The notes: generated by a model from the sequence alone, not told the origin. Positions 25,867 to 34,390 are shown, numbered from the stretch's first letter. The stretch: DNA of 64,000 nucleotides from an uncultured Parabacteroides sp. (GCA_934725305.1 CAKVBA010000008.1:1-64000); one strand, 5' to 3'. Numbers and translations: made by a program.

Positions 25867-26898
25867 TTAACAGTTTATAAAACCTTCGGGATACTGCATG
25901 GTCACACAATGCAAAGATCCATGTTGCTTGATCAACGGAAGACAGTTGATGCCCACAACTTCTCTGTCGGGAAACACCTCTTGCAAGAGTTTACGCGCCA
26001 CTTCGTCCTTCGGAGAATTATAGAAAGGCAGCAACACGGCTCCATTCATAATCAAGAAGTTTGCATAAGTAGCCGGCAGACGCTCGCCTTCCCACTCTAC
26101 TTTATCGGCCATTGGCAATGCAACCAAACGGTATGGCTCACCATTAGCACGAGTAAAGGCACGGATCTCTTCTTCCATGGCATGCAGCTCTTCGTAATGT
26201 TCATCCGTTTCATCCGTACACTGCACATAGGCAATGGTATCAGGTGTACAGAAACGGGCCAGTGTATCCACATGGCTGTCGGTATCATCTCCGGCCAAAT
26301 AACCGTTCTCTATCCATAACACACGAGACAAGCCAAAAACCTCTTTCAGATAATTCTCTATCTCTTCGCGATGCAAATATTCATTGCGATTGACCGAAAG
26401 CAGACACTGTGCTGTTGTCATCAATGTGCCTTCTCCATCCGACTCGATACTACCGCCTTCCAATACAAACGGCTGCATGTTGGCAATCTGAATGTCTTCA
26501 GCAAAGATATCGGAGCGATACAACTGACGAGTAATCAGATTGTCCATATCTGCCGCAAACTTCATGCCCCAACCATTAAACACAAAATCATAGACCGTCG
26601 GTCCGAACGAATCCAATACCGATATGCCGCCATGGTCACGAGCCCACGTGTCATTGGTTTCCATCTCACAGAAGATGATACGACTATAATCGATATCACC
26701 CAACTGACTACGCACCTCTGCCTCATCAGGACAAACAATCAATAAATTCTCATGCTTCACTACCTCATGGGCTATCGCAACGAAACAGGGAATCACCTCA
26801 TCCAAAATGGGTGCCCAGTCGGTCTGCTCATGAGGCCATGTCAATTGAATGGCACTCTGTGGGTGCCATTCAGCCGGCCATATTGTTTGATTTTCCAT
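25867..26898 (-). CDS. aguA: Agmatine deiminase
   Basis: This 343-residue guanidino-group-modifying enzyme converts agmatine to N-carbamoylputrescine. 'WPAEWHPQSAIQLTWPH', 'DTWARDHGGISV', 'LEGGSIESDGEGTLMTT', 'HVDTLARF' and the C-terminal nucleophile in 'GSLHCVTMQYPEG' (Cys about 331) are the family signatures. With aguB downstream it gives a two-step putrescine route; no arginine decarboxylase gene is in the window. Confidence 0.94.
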   Translation of the reverse strand: MENQTIWPAEWHPQSAIQLTWPHEQTDWAPILDEVIPCFVAIAHEVVKHENLLIVCPDEAEVRSQLGDIDYSRIIFCEMETNDTWARDHGGISVLDSFGPTVYDFVFNGWGMKFAADMDNLITRQLYRSDIFAEDIQIANMQPFVLEGGSIESDGEGTLMTTAQCLLSVNRNEYLHREEIENYLKEVFGLSRVLWIENGYLAGDDTDSHVDTLARFCTPDTIAYVQCTDETDEHYEELHAMEEEIRAFTRANGEPYRLVALPMADKVEWEGERLPATYANFLIMNGAVLLPFYNSPKDEVARKLLQEVFPDREVVGINCLPLIKQHGSLHCVTMQYPEGFINC

Positions 26899-26935
26899 CT
26901 AACTATCTTTTTCTTTATTTTGGGCGTAAAATTAA

Positions 26936-28975
26936 CTATTTCCGCACAGCTAGACAATACTCACCACATTTTACCTTATCAACCGTGATATTCTCGCGAT
27001 TCGTCTTTTCATCAACAACCAAAGAGGCAACTTCAATCCAATCGGCTGATTGATCGGGACGATAGAGCAGATAAATCTTACCCGAAGCAGCCGACAACAG
27101 CTGTGCATCCTTCATGCGTTTATTGATTTGGAAGGTTGCTTTCACTGAAGCCCGAGAGGGAAGCAAACCTGCTACACGCCAATAATGCGTATCCGACAAG
27201 CTCCAAGCCGAAGAGGCATTGGGCTGATCGGGTGCCACACTGTAATATTCGGTATGCAGCACGAAGGGCTTCTTCATCTTGTTGCAAGTCAACTCTATCG
27301 GGCACAAGCGTGAGGGATAATTGCCCACACTGTCTATCTGAAAATCGTCGTACAAACTACCCTTGCAAAGCTCCTGATCGACATCGATGATGCTATAAAC
27401 CGGTTTAAAAGCCAATGTCACCTGACAAGTGGAATGAGCCCCGGACACAGATAAATAATGTTTCTCACATTCGCCCTTAGCACCAAAGAAAGAGACAGGC
27501 AAACGGAAATTCTGAGCATACTGAGGTGCATGGCATAGCTTTTGTTCTACATACACTGTCCCTTGATATCGCTTGTCCTTCTTCTGCACCACTACCGAAT
27601 CAATCTCAAAAGCGACAAAGCCGGGTTGATAGACATGTAATTGGAAGAAATCCTTCAGATCAACACCCGTGTGACGGGTCAGATAGTTCTCAAAGTCTTT
27701 CGTTGTCGCATGGCGGAAGGTATATTCTTTCAGATAATCGCGCATCGCCGGAAAGAATCGGTCATCTCCCAGATACATACGTAATGCACGAATCACCCAT
27801 GCTCCTTTCTGATAGACGGTTGTACCATACGTATTCGTCTCGGGCATACCCGCCAATGCCAAATATCCTTCAGACATCGGAGCACTCAACAAGGCCGCAC
27901 GCTGAAATGACTGACGGTAACGTTTCTCCTCCTTGTCCGAGAAAAGCTCTTTCAATACAATCTCCGGACAATAGGTTGTTGTTCCTTCGTTCAACCACAT
28001 ATCTCCGGCCGTTGCACAAGTTACACGATTACCAAACCAAGCATGTATCAGCTCATGAATAGCCAACTCTCGATAGCCCATAGTGGGACGAGGATTACGT
28101 GGCATCGAGATATTAGCCACATGTTCCATGGCTCCACCCGGACTGTTCACAGAAACATAACCGACACGGTCGAACTGGTATTCTCCAAAATGGCTTTCCA
28201 TGACCGACAACACATCCGGAATGATAGAATAGCACTCTTTGGCCGACTCCACCTCATTGGGCAACACATAAATATCGATCGGCAACATTCGTTTAGACTG
28301 CTGATGTTCAAATTGAATCTTCCGGTAATCGCCCACAGCAACACTTACCAAATAGTCTGGAATGGGTTGGTTCATCACCCAATGCCAAATGGTTGAATTA
28401 TTCTCTGCCGGCAATGTCTCTTTCAGCAGGCCGGAACCAATCGCCTTTTTGTCGTTCGTTACCTTAAAGTAGAGATCAAAGGTGGTGCGAGAACGGAAAT
28501 CATCGGTGGCCGGGAACCAACCTCGTCCAAAGCTATGAGGAATGGCATCCAACGACACGCCCATGTTGTGAGCAATCTGCAATTTGTCATAAAAGGCAAA
28601 TCCGCCGAAGTAGGACGAAATGGGTTTCCCATGATAGGCAATCGACAATGTTGCCTTCTCGCCTTTACGCAAAGCAGACTCCAAAGGAATGCGCAACAGA
28701 GTGTCATTATACTGATACTGATCGGTCCGGACACCATTCACCAAGACGCTGTCTATCTGCATCCGCAGCAACAGCAATGGGGCAAAATCCAGATGTTCCC
28801 TCTTACTCTCGATGGAAATGTTGGCTGAACCACGTAACACGCCTCCCTTAAAATCTCGCATATCGAAATGCAATTCGTTATGAGCCACATGCAATGTGTC
28901 ATAAATAGAAAAGGAGGTCTGAGCCTGTAGAAACAAGCTCGGCAACAGACATAAAAAGAATAGAAGTTTTTTCAT
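26936..28975 (-). CDS. M1-family zinc aminopeptidase, exported
   Basis: This 679-residue protein has a signal peptide (MKKLLFFLCLLPSLFLQAQ). Its gluzincin core has 'HELIHAWFGN' (HExxH near residue 308) and the downstream Glu in 'WLNEGTTTY'. The exopeptidase motif usually written GAMEN appears as 'GGAMEH' near residue 279. The long C-terminal beta-rich part has no further domain I can name. It probably trims peptides in the periplasm or outside the cell. A minus-strand TATATTTG at 29009-29002 is a likely -7 box. Confidence 0.9.
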   Translation of the reverse strand: MKKLLFFLCLLPSLFLQAQTSFSIYDTLHVAHNELHFDMRDFKGGVLRGSANISIESKREHLDFAPLLLLRMQIDSVLVNGVRTDQYQYNDTLLRIPLESALRKGEKATLSIAYHGKPISSYFGGFAFYDKLQIAHNMGVSLDAIPHSFGRGWFPATDDFRSRTTFDLYFKVTNDKKAIGSGLLKETLPAENNSTIWHWVMNQPIPDYLVSVAVGDYRKIQFEHQQSKRMLPIDIYVLPNEVESAKECYSIIPDVLSVMESHFGEYQFDRVGYVSVNSPGGAMEHVANISMPRNPRPTMGYRELAIHELIHAWFGNRVTCATAGDMWLNEGTTTYCPEIVLKELFSDKEEKRYRQSFQRAALLSAPMSEGYLALAGMPETNTYGTTVYQKGAWVIRALRMYLGDDRFFPAMRDYLKEYTFRHATTKDFENYLTRHTGVDLKDFFQLHVYQPGFVAFEIDSVVVQKKDKRYQGTVYVEQKLCHAPQYAQNFRLPVSFFGAKGECEKHYLSVSGAHSTCQVTLAFKPVYSIIDVDQELCKGSLYDDFQIDSVGNYPSRLCPIELTCNKMKKPFVLHTEYYSVAPDQPNASSAWSLSDTHYWRVAGLLPSRASVKATFQINKRMKDAQLLSAASGKIYLLYRPDQSADWIEVASLVVDEKTNRENITVDKVKCGEYCLAVRK

Positions 28976-29001
28976 ACCACAACTGTATTCGATTAACGTT
29001 C

Positions 29002-29009
29002 CAAATATA
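29002..29009 (-). promoter_or_regulatory. -7 box for the M1 peptidase gene
   Basis: Minus-strand TATATTTG about 27 bp before the start codon at 28975. Confidence 0.5.
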
Positions 29010-29023
29010 TATAAAAAACAGCA

Positions 29024-29090
29024 TTAAACCCAAATCGGTCGTTAGAACGGAAAAGTAAAACGGCTGACCTATTTTTATTCTTCCCTATCC
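29024..29090 (-). repeat. Partial foldback element (copy C)
   Basis: AAACCCAAATCGGTCGTTAGAAC followed by GAAAAGTAAAACGGCTGA and TTTTTATTCTT matches the right end of the foldback element in reverse orientation. The rest of the element is absent. Confidence 0.7.
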
Positions 29091-29266
29091 GCTATCTTTT
29101 TGCACAAAAAAAATCTGGGTTTATGATAAATCTAAAAAAAGGTGCAGCATAGAGTCATTGACAAATGGTCAAAAACGGTGCGGTTGCACTTCCTTTTGGA
29201 AATCCGTAGGTATTTACCAAACAGCTATTCATGCAAACACCATAGGCAATGGTTTTCCGTCAAAAG

Positions 29267-29610
29267 GTTATTGTAATTTTAGCAGGGTCAAAATTCGTTA
29301 GAAGCGGATAACAAATCCGCCGGAAGTGATAGATGAATCCGCCGGAATTGGCAGGTAAATACGGTTCGCCCCAAGCCTACTTTTAGAATGATTACAGCCT
29401 GTTTATCAAGGGGCTATAGACTTCCTGAGATTACTCTATAGACTTTCCGAAAAAAGGGTATAGACTTTTTTGAAAATGGGTAGGCACTCCGTTCGGATTG
29501 GGTAGGCACTCCGCTGGAAAGGAATAGGCACCCAATTTCCGAAAATAGCCTACTCCGTTTTGACAAGGTTAATGGATTCTCGGATTCTCATAGGCTTATT
29601 GTGTTTTTTA
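29267..29610 (+). repeat. 344-bp interspersed repeat, copy R1
   Basis: The element starts GTTATTGTAATTTT and ends CTTATTGTGTTTTTT. Between lie a 'TCCGCCGGAA' section and a degenerate ~22-bp tandem array (GGGTATAGACTTTTTTGA, GGGTAGGCACTCCGTT, GGAATAGGCACCCAATTTCCG). Copies of about the same length are at 41083-41423 and 58875-59218. It is noncoding. Confidence 0.85.
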
Positions 29611-29673
29611 CAGTTTCTATCCGTGAGCTTTCAAGGCGGTTGTCATGGGACTGTTGTTACTTTAATTAACGCA

Positions 29674-29707
29674 ACTATATACTTTATTGTACCAACGGTT
29701 TTGTATA
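29674..29707 (+). repeat. Left 34-bp terminal inverted repeat
   Basis: The 34 bp begin ACTATATACTTTATTGTACC and are perfectly repeated in inverse at 34391-34424. Flanking bases do not show an obvious 8-bp target duplication. Confidence 0.92.
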
Positions 29708-30043
29708 GTTACTGGTTTATTAAGTCATAAAAATGCATATCTAACAGATTGCTTTAATTATGTGTGCACCTTTCATACAAAAATAGATTATTCGTTTTCA
29801 CAAACAACCTATTTCATCAGAAAGAAGATGCAATCTTTTAAGAAAATTGCATATCTTTACAATCCAAATAACGGAACAACCAAAAACGAAGAATTTTCTT
29901 TTTCTATATCATACAGCCCTAAGTGAAAGGTGCGAACTCATTAGCTTCGGCTCGATACATAGTAGATAGACTCTTCGGACATTAGATATAAATCTAATGT
30001 TTTGAATTGTTCCGTTTGTTTTTGTTTATTCAATAATACTTAA
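29708..30043. other. Gene-free left part of the transposon
   Basis: About 335 AT-rich bases between the left terminal repeat and the 109-codon gene. A 79-codon frame crosses the terminal repeat and lacks any support. I see no other feature. Confidence 0.5.
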
Positions 30044-30373
30044 CTATTGTCTTTCAGTTTTCCTCCAAAACAAGAACTCCCTTCCTCCTTTCTCCAACTC
30101 AAACCTCACGAGAAACTCATTCACTGTATCCGTTTCGTAGACAGTAACAATCCCTGACACCAATTCTATTTCTTTAATCAGTTTGCAATCCCTTTCAAGA
30201 TACGACATGACTTCGCCCCATATCTCATTGTCATAGTCCGCAGTATAGGAAATCTCGTTATTGCCATAATATTCTTTGAGAATGTCACGGAGTTCTGAAT
30301 TTCCTATCTTGTCGAAAGTACACGAGGATATAGGGTGAAGTTCTACAGATTCAGTAAGTATGTAACGCTTCAT
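30044..30373 (-). CDS. Small hypothetical protein in the transposon
   Basis: This 109-residue protein has no signal peptide or membrane segment and no motif I recognise. It is acidic, with a possible helix near 'NSELRDILKEYYGN' and beta-like strands at the end ('FLVRFELEKGGREFLFWRK'). It faces away from the transposase gene. Its position inside the terminal repeats makes it a cargo gene or an accessory of transposition; neither can be shown. Confidence 0.5.
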   Translation of the reverse strand: MKRYILTESVELHPISSCTFDKIGNSELRDILKEYYGNNEISYTADYDNEIWGEVMSYLERDCKLIKEIELVSGIVTVYETDTVNEFLVRFELEKGGREFLFWRKTERQ

Positions 30374-30476
30374 ATTTTATCAGTTAGGATTGATAGAATA
30401 TGTATTGCAGAATTTAAATCCACCCTCTAATGATTTTTAACATTTGAAATGCAAATTCCGCACAGTTGCGAGTATA

Positions 30477-30532
30477 ATTCACTATACCGATTAATAATCG
30501 GTTAGTGAATACACAAGCCAACGAGTTGGCTT
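30477..30532 (+). promoter_or_regulatory. Two hairpins in the transposase leader
   Basis: ATTCACTAtACCGATT pairs with AATCGGTTAGTGAAT (30477-30510, one bulge). It is followed by the perfect hairpin AAGCCAACGAGTTGGCTT (30515-30532), 35 bp before the transposase ATG. Structures like these often block read-through expression of transposases. Confidence 0.6.
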
Positions 30533-30566
30533 TAATTGCTCAAAACAAATAAATCGAGAATTAACT

Positions 30567-31499
30567 ATGGCAACATTCCATTCATTACTTCAGATGATGG
30601 ATACGCTGCATACCGAAGAGGATTGCAGGGTATATCTGGAGAATATGCGTTGGAATGGAAAACCGATTTGTCCGCATTGCGGTTCTATCTCTGAACATCA
30701 CTACAAACTTACTAAAAATGGGGAATTCAAAGGACTATACAAATGCAAGGACTGCCGTTGCAGGTTCACCGTAAGGCAAGGAACGATGTTTGAGAGTTCA
30801 AACTTGCCGCTCAAAAAGTGGTTCTATGCGATTTATCTGTTCCTCTCGCACAAGAAAGGCATAAGCAGTTGCCAGTTGGCGAAAGACATTCAGGTGACGC
30901 AGAAAACCGCATGGTTCATGCTGCATCGTATTCGTCACAATGTGAGGGATGATGACGCACATTTTGACGATATGACACAAATGGATGAAACCTATATGGG
31001 TGGCAAAACGCGCCATCATGGAAAAGGAACACAAGGACGTTCCTTGAAGGATAAGACACCGATATTCGGCATGGTCTCTAACGGTCTTGTATATGCACAA
31101 GTAGTTCCGAATGTTCAAAGAAAAACGTTGTTTTCTATCATTGAAGAAAAAGTACGTAAAGGTTCAACCGTCATAACGGACGACCTGAATGTCTATGACA
31201 CTTTGTATGAGAACTATGAACATAAAACCATTCAACACGGCAGGCACATTTATGCCGCAGACGGCTATCATACGAACTCGATAGAGGGATTTTGGAGTCA
31301 TATCAAACGAGGCATAAAAGGTATTTATCATCTTGCAAGTCCGAAGCACTTGCAGAAGTATTGCAAAGAATTCGTTTTCCGTTACAATACAAGGAAGCAA
31401 ACTGATACAGATCGTTTCAACGATTTCTTGGGAAGTTTTACGGAACGTCTGTATTACGGCGAACTTCTGATGAAACCTGAATGGAGGATTATCGGATAA
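30567..31499 (+). CDS. IS1595-family (ISXO2-like) transposase
   Basis: This 310-residue DDE transposase starts with a zinc ribbon ('CPHCGS...YKCKDCRCRF', residues about 35-70), then an HTH ('ISSCQLAKDIQVTQKTAWFMLHRIR'). The ISXO2 catalytic domain has 'MDETYMGGK' (first D), 'VITDDLNVY' (second D) and 'HTNSIEGFWSHIKRG' (the N/E region), ending in 'FVFRYNTRK'. It appears intact. A strong terminator hairpin follows at 31516-31549. Confidence 0.93.
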   Translation: MATFHSLLQMMDTLHTEEDCRVYLENMRWNGKPICPHCGSISEHHYKLTKNGEFKGLYKCKDCRCRFTVRQGTMFESSNLPLKKWFYAIYLFLSHKKGISSCQLAKDIQVTQKTAWFMLHRIRHNVRDDDAHFDDMTQMDETYMGGKTRHHGKGTQGRSLKDKTPIFGMVSNGLVYAQVVPNVQRKTLFSIIEEKVRKGSTVITDDLNVYDTLYENYEHKTIQHGRHIYAADGYHTNSIEGFWSHIKRGIKGIYHLASPKHLQKYCKEFVFRYNTRKQTDTDRFNDFLGSFTERLYYGELLMKPEWRIIG

Positions 31500-31515
31500 T
31501 CTAAATTCAAACAAG

Positions 31516-31549
31516 AAAGTCCAATCATGCTTACGTGTGGTTGGACTTT
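31516..31549 (+). terminator. Terminator after the transposase gene
   Basis: AAAGTCCAA and TTGGACTTT arms with a 16-nt loop and a T-run, 17 bp beyond the stop. Confidence 0.8.
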
Positions 31550-31625
31550 TTATGCTTATAACTTAATATATGTAGGTCATTGTTCCTAAATTTGTTTGGC
31601 AGTCTGCGTTATTGTCTCGGATTTC

Positions 31626-31657
31626 TTTGTCCAATTCGCTCTTTTTCTTTAGTTTTG
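31626..31657 (+). promoter_or_regulatory. Promoter of the leader RNA and nuclease operon
   Basis: TTTG at 31626-31629 and TAGTTTTG at 31650-31657, 20 bp apart, are a near-consensus Bacteroidales promoter. Transcription would start near 31664, giving an approximately 210-300-nt leader before the nuclease start. Confidence 0.72.
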
Positions 31658-31744
31658 CAACCGAACCAAAGTAAAAAGGAGGTTAGAAACAGACATAAGA
31701 AATTAGAAGACATATTGCAAGCGACTTGTAGACAAGTTATTTGG

Positions 31745-31872
31745 CTTAGCTGAATCTGGTAAATTTACGTGAAGTTCCAAGTAATAAGTCGAAAGGTAGG
31801 TTTGTACCCTGCAAAGGGCACAGACTGCTTTTCCTTATTTGAACTTCAAGGTTTTACCAGAACCCAGCTAAG
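31745..31872 (+). ncRNA. Structured leader RNA, six stacked helices
   Basis: The helices are P1 31745-31752/31865-31872 (CTTAGCTG/CAGCTAAG), P2 31755-31763/31853-31861 (TCTGGTAAA/TTTACCAGA), P3 31770-31777/31841-31848 (TGAAGTTC/GAACTTCA), P4 31783-31788/31834-31839, P5 31791-31805/31820-31833 (14 pairs, one bulge, several G-U pairs) and P6 31807-31809/31816-31818 with loop TGCAAA. Wobble pairs in P5 point to selection at the RNA level. It matches no RNA family I know. It lies between the promoter and the nuclease gene. Confidence 0.75.
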
Positions 31873-31882
31873 AGAATGAGCG

Positions 31883-31911
31883 AAAAGACAAGGCTGTGTC
31901 CTTTTTCTTTT
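31883..31911 (+). promoter_or_regulatory. Weak terminator-like hairpin in the leader
   Basis: AAAAG/CTTTT and AAGG/CCTT segments form a stem with a small internal loop, followed by T-rich sequence, directly after the structured RNA. It could be an attenuator or the 3' end of a free RNA; the stem is weak. Confidence 0.35.
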
Positions 31912-31962
31912 GCTCCGTTTGCAGGAACAACAATATGGTATAAACCTTATAAGCTCAAAGAT

Positions 31963-32826
31963 ATGGATTACAAGTTGGAATATATGGAACGTCTGTTTGC
32001 CAAGATTGGCAAGAAAAAGACGGAATCCTATGTCATAAGCCGGATATGGCATCAGTTGGATGATGACCGTGTGAAGTTTGTCGTCCAGCAATACATCAGA
32101 AGAACGCAAGACAAGTATGCGCTTGCGGACTTGTACCTACCTCAACTCAATATCTTCATTGAAATCAACGAGCCTTTCCATAAAAACAATGTGGAGGTTG
32201 ATAAAATCCGCAATGAGGAAATTCTAAGCGTCACACGCTCCAAGCCCATCGTCATAGACTGTGACAATGACATTCAAGAAATCCACCGTCAGGTTACAGA
32301 TGTCGTAAAACTCATCAAGCAACGTATTTCAGCACTCAGCGACAAATTCAAACCGTGGGATGATGCAAGCACGCTCACCGTTAAATACCACCGAAACAAA
32401 GGTTATCTAAAAGTAGAGGACAACGAGTGTTTGCGTACCACGGAAGAAGTTGCGGAAGTGTTCAGCACGAAAGCCAAACACCGTGGATTCCTGCGTGCTT
32501 CGGGTGCTGCCATCCCCAATAAAAAGCATGAAATAGTTTGGTGGCCGAACACGGAACACCGCCTTTGGCACAACAAACTCTCGGAGGATGGAATGTTTAT
32601 CTACGAATACCCGAAAGCGGAGGACAAACGTGCAGCACATCTGAAACAATGGCTTTCCGCTCCCGAAGAAACACGAATTACATTCCTGCGGTACAAAGAT
32701 GATTTAGGCTTTTGTTTCTACCGCTTCGTAGGAGTGTTCCGTCTCAATAGGGAGAAATCTATTCAAGAAAACAAATGTGTTTGGGAGCGTGTCTCGGATA
32801 CTTATCAACTTCATATCTTACCATGA
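31963..32826 (+). CDS. AbaSI/PvuRts1I-like modification-dependent restriction endonuclease
   Basis: The N-terminal part fits a Vsr-like PD-(D/E)XK nuclease: 'ESYVISRIWHQLDD', then 'ALADLYLPQLNIFIEINEPFH' with the Asp, two Glu and His spacing of the AbaSI group. The C-terminal half ends in 'LGFCFYRFVGVFRL' and 'CVWERVSDTYQL', typical of the SRA-like reader of these enzymes. The known enzymes cut DNA near (glucosyl)hydroxymethylcytosine, so an anti-phage role is likely. The frame opens at 31876 (316 aa), but the ATG at 31963 (MDYKLEYMERLF) starts where the family starts and leaves the leader RNA untranslated; the longer start remains possible. Its stop overlaps the next ATG. Confidence 0.65.
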   Translation: MDYKLEYMERLFAKIGKKKTESYVISRIWHQLDDDRVKFVVQQYIRRTQDKYALADLYLPQLNIFIEINEPFHKNNVEVDKIRNEEILSVTRSKPIVIDCDNDIQEIHRQVTDVVKLIKQRISALSDKFKPWDDASTLTVKYHRNKGYLKVEDNECLRTTEEVAEVFSTKAKHRGFLRASGAAIPNKKHEIVWWPNTEHRLWHNKLSEDGMFIYEYPKAEDKRAAHLKQWLSAPEETRITFLRYKDDLGFCFYRFVGVFRLNREKSIQENKCVWERVSDTYQLHILP

Positions 32827-33065
32827 GTAAAGAATACTATAAGAGACGAATCATAGACCTTCGAGCTTCGATTGCTAAGGAACGAGAAGCCAAGAAAAAG
32901 GATAATGCCTATTATGCGAACTTGATAAAAAAGGCTTCCACTCCATCAAGTAAGGCTAACTACCGTAAATCAAAGGTTGATAGAGCTGCCTCTCATGACA
33001 GGCGCATAGAAAGCCTTAAACGGGATATTGAGAATGCAAAAGCCTCTCTGAAAAGGAGTAAATAA
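32823..33065 (+). CDS. Small basic coiled-coil protein
   Basis: This 80-residue protein is rich in Lys, Arg and Ala and mostly helical, with two likely coiled-coil segments (about residues 5-30 and 55-78). Its ATG overlaps the nuclease stop as ATGA, so translation is coupled and the two products are probably made in fixed ratio. No known family was recognised. The frame extends upstream to 32775 but that start would lie inside the nuclease gene. Confidence 0.68.
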   Translation: MSKEYYKRRIIDLRASIAKEREAKKKDNAYYANLIKKASTPSSKANYRKSKVDRAASHDRRIESLKRDIENAKASLKRSK

Positions 33066-33086
33066 ACAATTAAAAATAGAAGAAAA

Positions 33087-33947
33087 ATGGGAATCATAAA
33101 CAATTTAATCAACTCATTAAAAGACAATTTTACTATGGCTGAATTTAGCATTAATGGCCGCATGACGGTCAAGAGTCTGAGAAAACAATTCAAGGACGCA
33201 TTCGGTGCAAGTTTACGTGTGTACAAAGGAGCTAAATTTGCTCCGGAGGATGCAACTCTTGCATCTATCCGCAGCGGAGAAAATGTAAAGGGTGGAGAAC
33301 TTGTATGTAAGGGAAATCTGCAAGTCGGTAATTTTGAAGCCAAGATGAAAGAGATGTTTGGAATAACTGTGAAGGTGGCAAATCCTGACAACACAAAGTT
33401 GGCAAGCAGCAGTATGACTATTGCAGCGGCAGGACGTGAAGCTGTGGCAACCGATGATTGGAGCAATGAACAGCTGCAATGCTACTTTTGGGACACATTG
33501 CAGGATTTGCTTATAACCAAAGGATATGATATCGAAAAGAAAGACTTTGTGCAAGACGTTGAAGATTACTATAAAAGTAACCGATATAAACGTTATGGCG
33601 TGACATTCAATATCTACCGAACTAAGAAAAAGAAGGATGTCACATTCACAATCTATGCTTTAGAAAAATATGTTTACGGTATAAGATATAGTGGCGATGT
33701 AGCCAAAGACAAAGAACTGGAGGCTGCGATAGATGGGGTAGATCCATTGATTAGTCTAAACGAAAATTGGGCAGGTTTTGGTGGTCCATCTCCTCGCTAT
33801 GAAGTAAACTTCAAGAAAATGGACACGGAAGGAATTGGCAAATTGAAAAATCCTACCGCCCGTGCCGCGTTCATGAATGGTGTTGCCAATGAAATAGACG
33901 CAGTGATAAAGAAATTAGTGGAAGCATTCAAAAATAAAGGACTGTAA
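33087..33947 (+). CDS. Unrecognised protein with two N-terminal repeat units
   Basis: This is a 286-residue protein. Residues about 17-60 ('NGRMTVKSLRKQFKDAFGASLRVY...TLASIR') and 70-110 ('GNLQVGNFEAKMKEMFGITVKV') look like two copies of a small unit in which a strand, a helix ending in F(G) and a strand alternate. Residues about 125-286 form a separate mixed domain with 'DTLQDLLITKGYDIEKKDF' and a basic 'YRTKKKKDVTF' stretch. I recall similar N-terminal units in Bacteroidales hypothetical proteins but no function. An alternative start is at 33135 (MAEFSING). It is the third gene of the nuclease operon, 21 bp after the coiled-coil gene. Confidence 0.72.
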   Translation: MGIINNLINSLKDNFTMAEFSINGRMTVKSLRKQFKDAFGASLRVYKGAKFAPEDATLASIRSGENVKGGELVCKGNLQVGNFEAKMKEMFGITVKVANPDNTKLASSSMTIAAAGREAVATDDWSNEQLQCYFWDTLQDLLITKGYDIEKKDFVQDVEDYYKSNRYKRYGVTFNIYRTKKKKDVTFTIYALEKYVYGIRYSGDVAKDKELEAAIDGVDPLISLNENWAGFGGPSPRYEVNFKKMDTEGIGKLKNPTARAAFMNGVANEIDAVIKKLVEAFKNKGL

Positions 33948-33955
33948 TGTAGCCT

Positions 33956-34087
33956 ATGGGACTTGGTAAATGGGGATGCTTGGGCATAATCCTATACATG
34001 TGCAGGAACATTATTTCTAATATTCTTTATATCCTCTTTTGGGGACTGGTGGCATTCATCTGTTACGCAATAGTATATTGGTTATGA
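33956..34087 (+). CDS. 43-aa putative membrane peptide
   Basis: The frame ATGGGACTTGGT... encodes 43 residues, MGLGKWGCLG then two hydrophobic runs rich in Ile, Leu, Phe and Trp, ending YWL. It starts 8 bp after the preceding stop. Its TGA overlaps the ATG of the next small gene as ATGA (34084-34087). Size, hydrophobicity and coupling make it a credible small membrane protein. Confidence 0.55.
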   Translation: MGLGKWGCLGIILYMCRNIISNILYILFWGLVAFICYAIVYWL

Positions 34088-34245
34088 AGATACGCGGATT
34101 AAGTTTCTCTTGGAAAAGAGCGGTTGGCATAACGGCTGCCAAACAAAAGATTAGCCGAAAGACGGGAATACCTACAACCAAACAGGGTTTGGAAAGGAAA
34201 GTAGGCAAGATGGTTCTTGATGCCATCTTTGGCAAAAAAAGATAA
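34084..34245 (+). CDS. 53-aa basic peptide
   Basis: Starting at the coupled ATG (34084) the frame gives 53 residues with 12 or more Lys/Arg, including 'SFSWKRAVGITAAKQKISRK' and 'GLERKVGKMVLDAIFGKKR'. It may bind nucleic acid; no family was recognised. It is the last gene before the operon terminator. Confidence 0.55.
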   Translation: MKIRGLSFSWKRAVGITAAKQKISRKTGIPTTKQGLERKVGKMVLDAIFGKKR

Positions 34246-34261
34246 TTGTCAAAACTTCATA

Positions 34262-34296
34262 AGAACAGCGGAAAGGAAAACTTTTCCGCTGTTCTT
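34262..34296 (+). terminator. Terminator of the nuclease operon
   Basis: Arms AGAACAGCGGAAA and TTTCCGCTGTTCT with a short loop and a TTATTT tail, 17 bp beyond the last stop. Confidence 0.85.
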
Positions 34297-34390
34297 ATTT
34301 CTGTGTAATTACTGGACCATCAACTGTAGATACAGTAGAAAATAAAGCAACTGTATATCTATGTTTCTTATGTTTAGAGCAAACCCTAAT

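Noticed and set aside
29687..29926. 79-codon frame at the left transposon end
   Set aside because: It starts inside the terminal repeat and shows no protein-like features.
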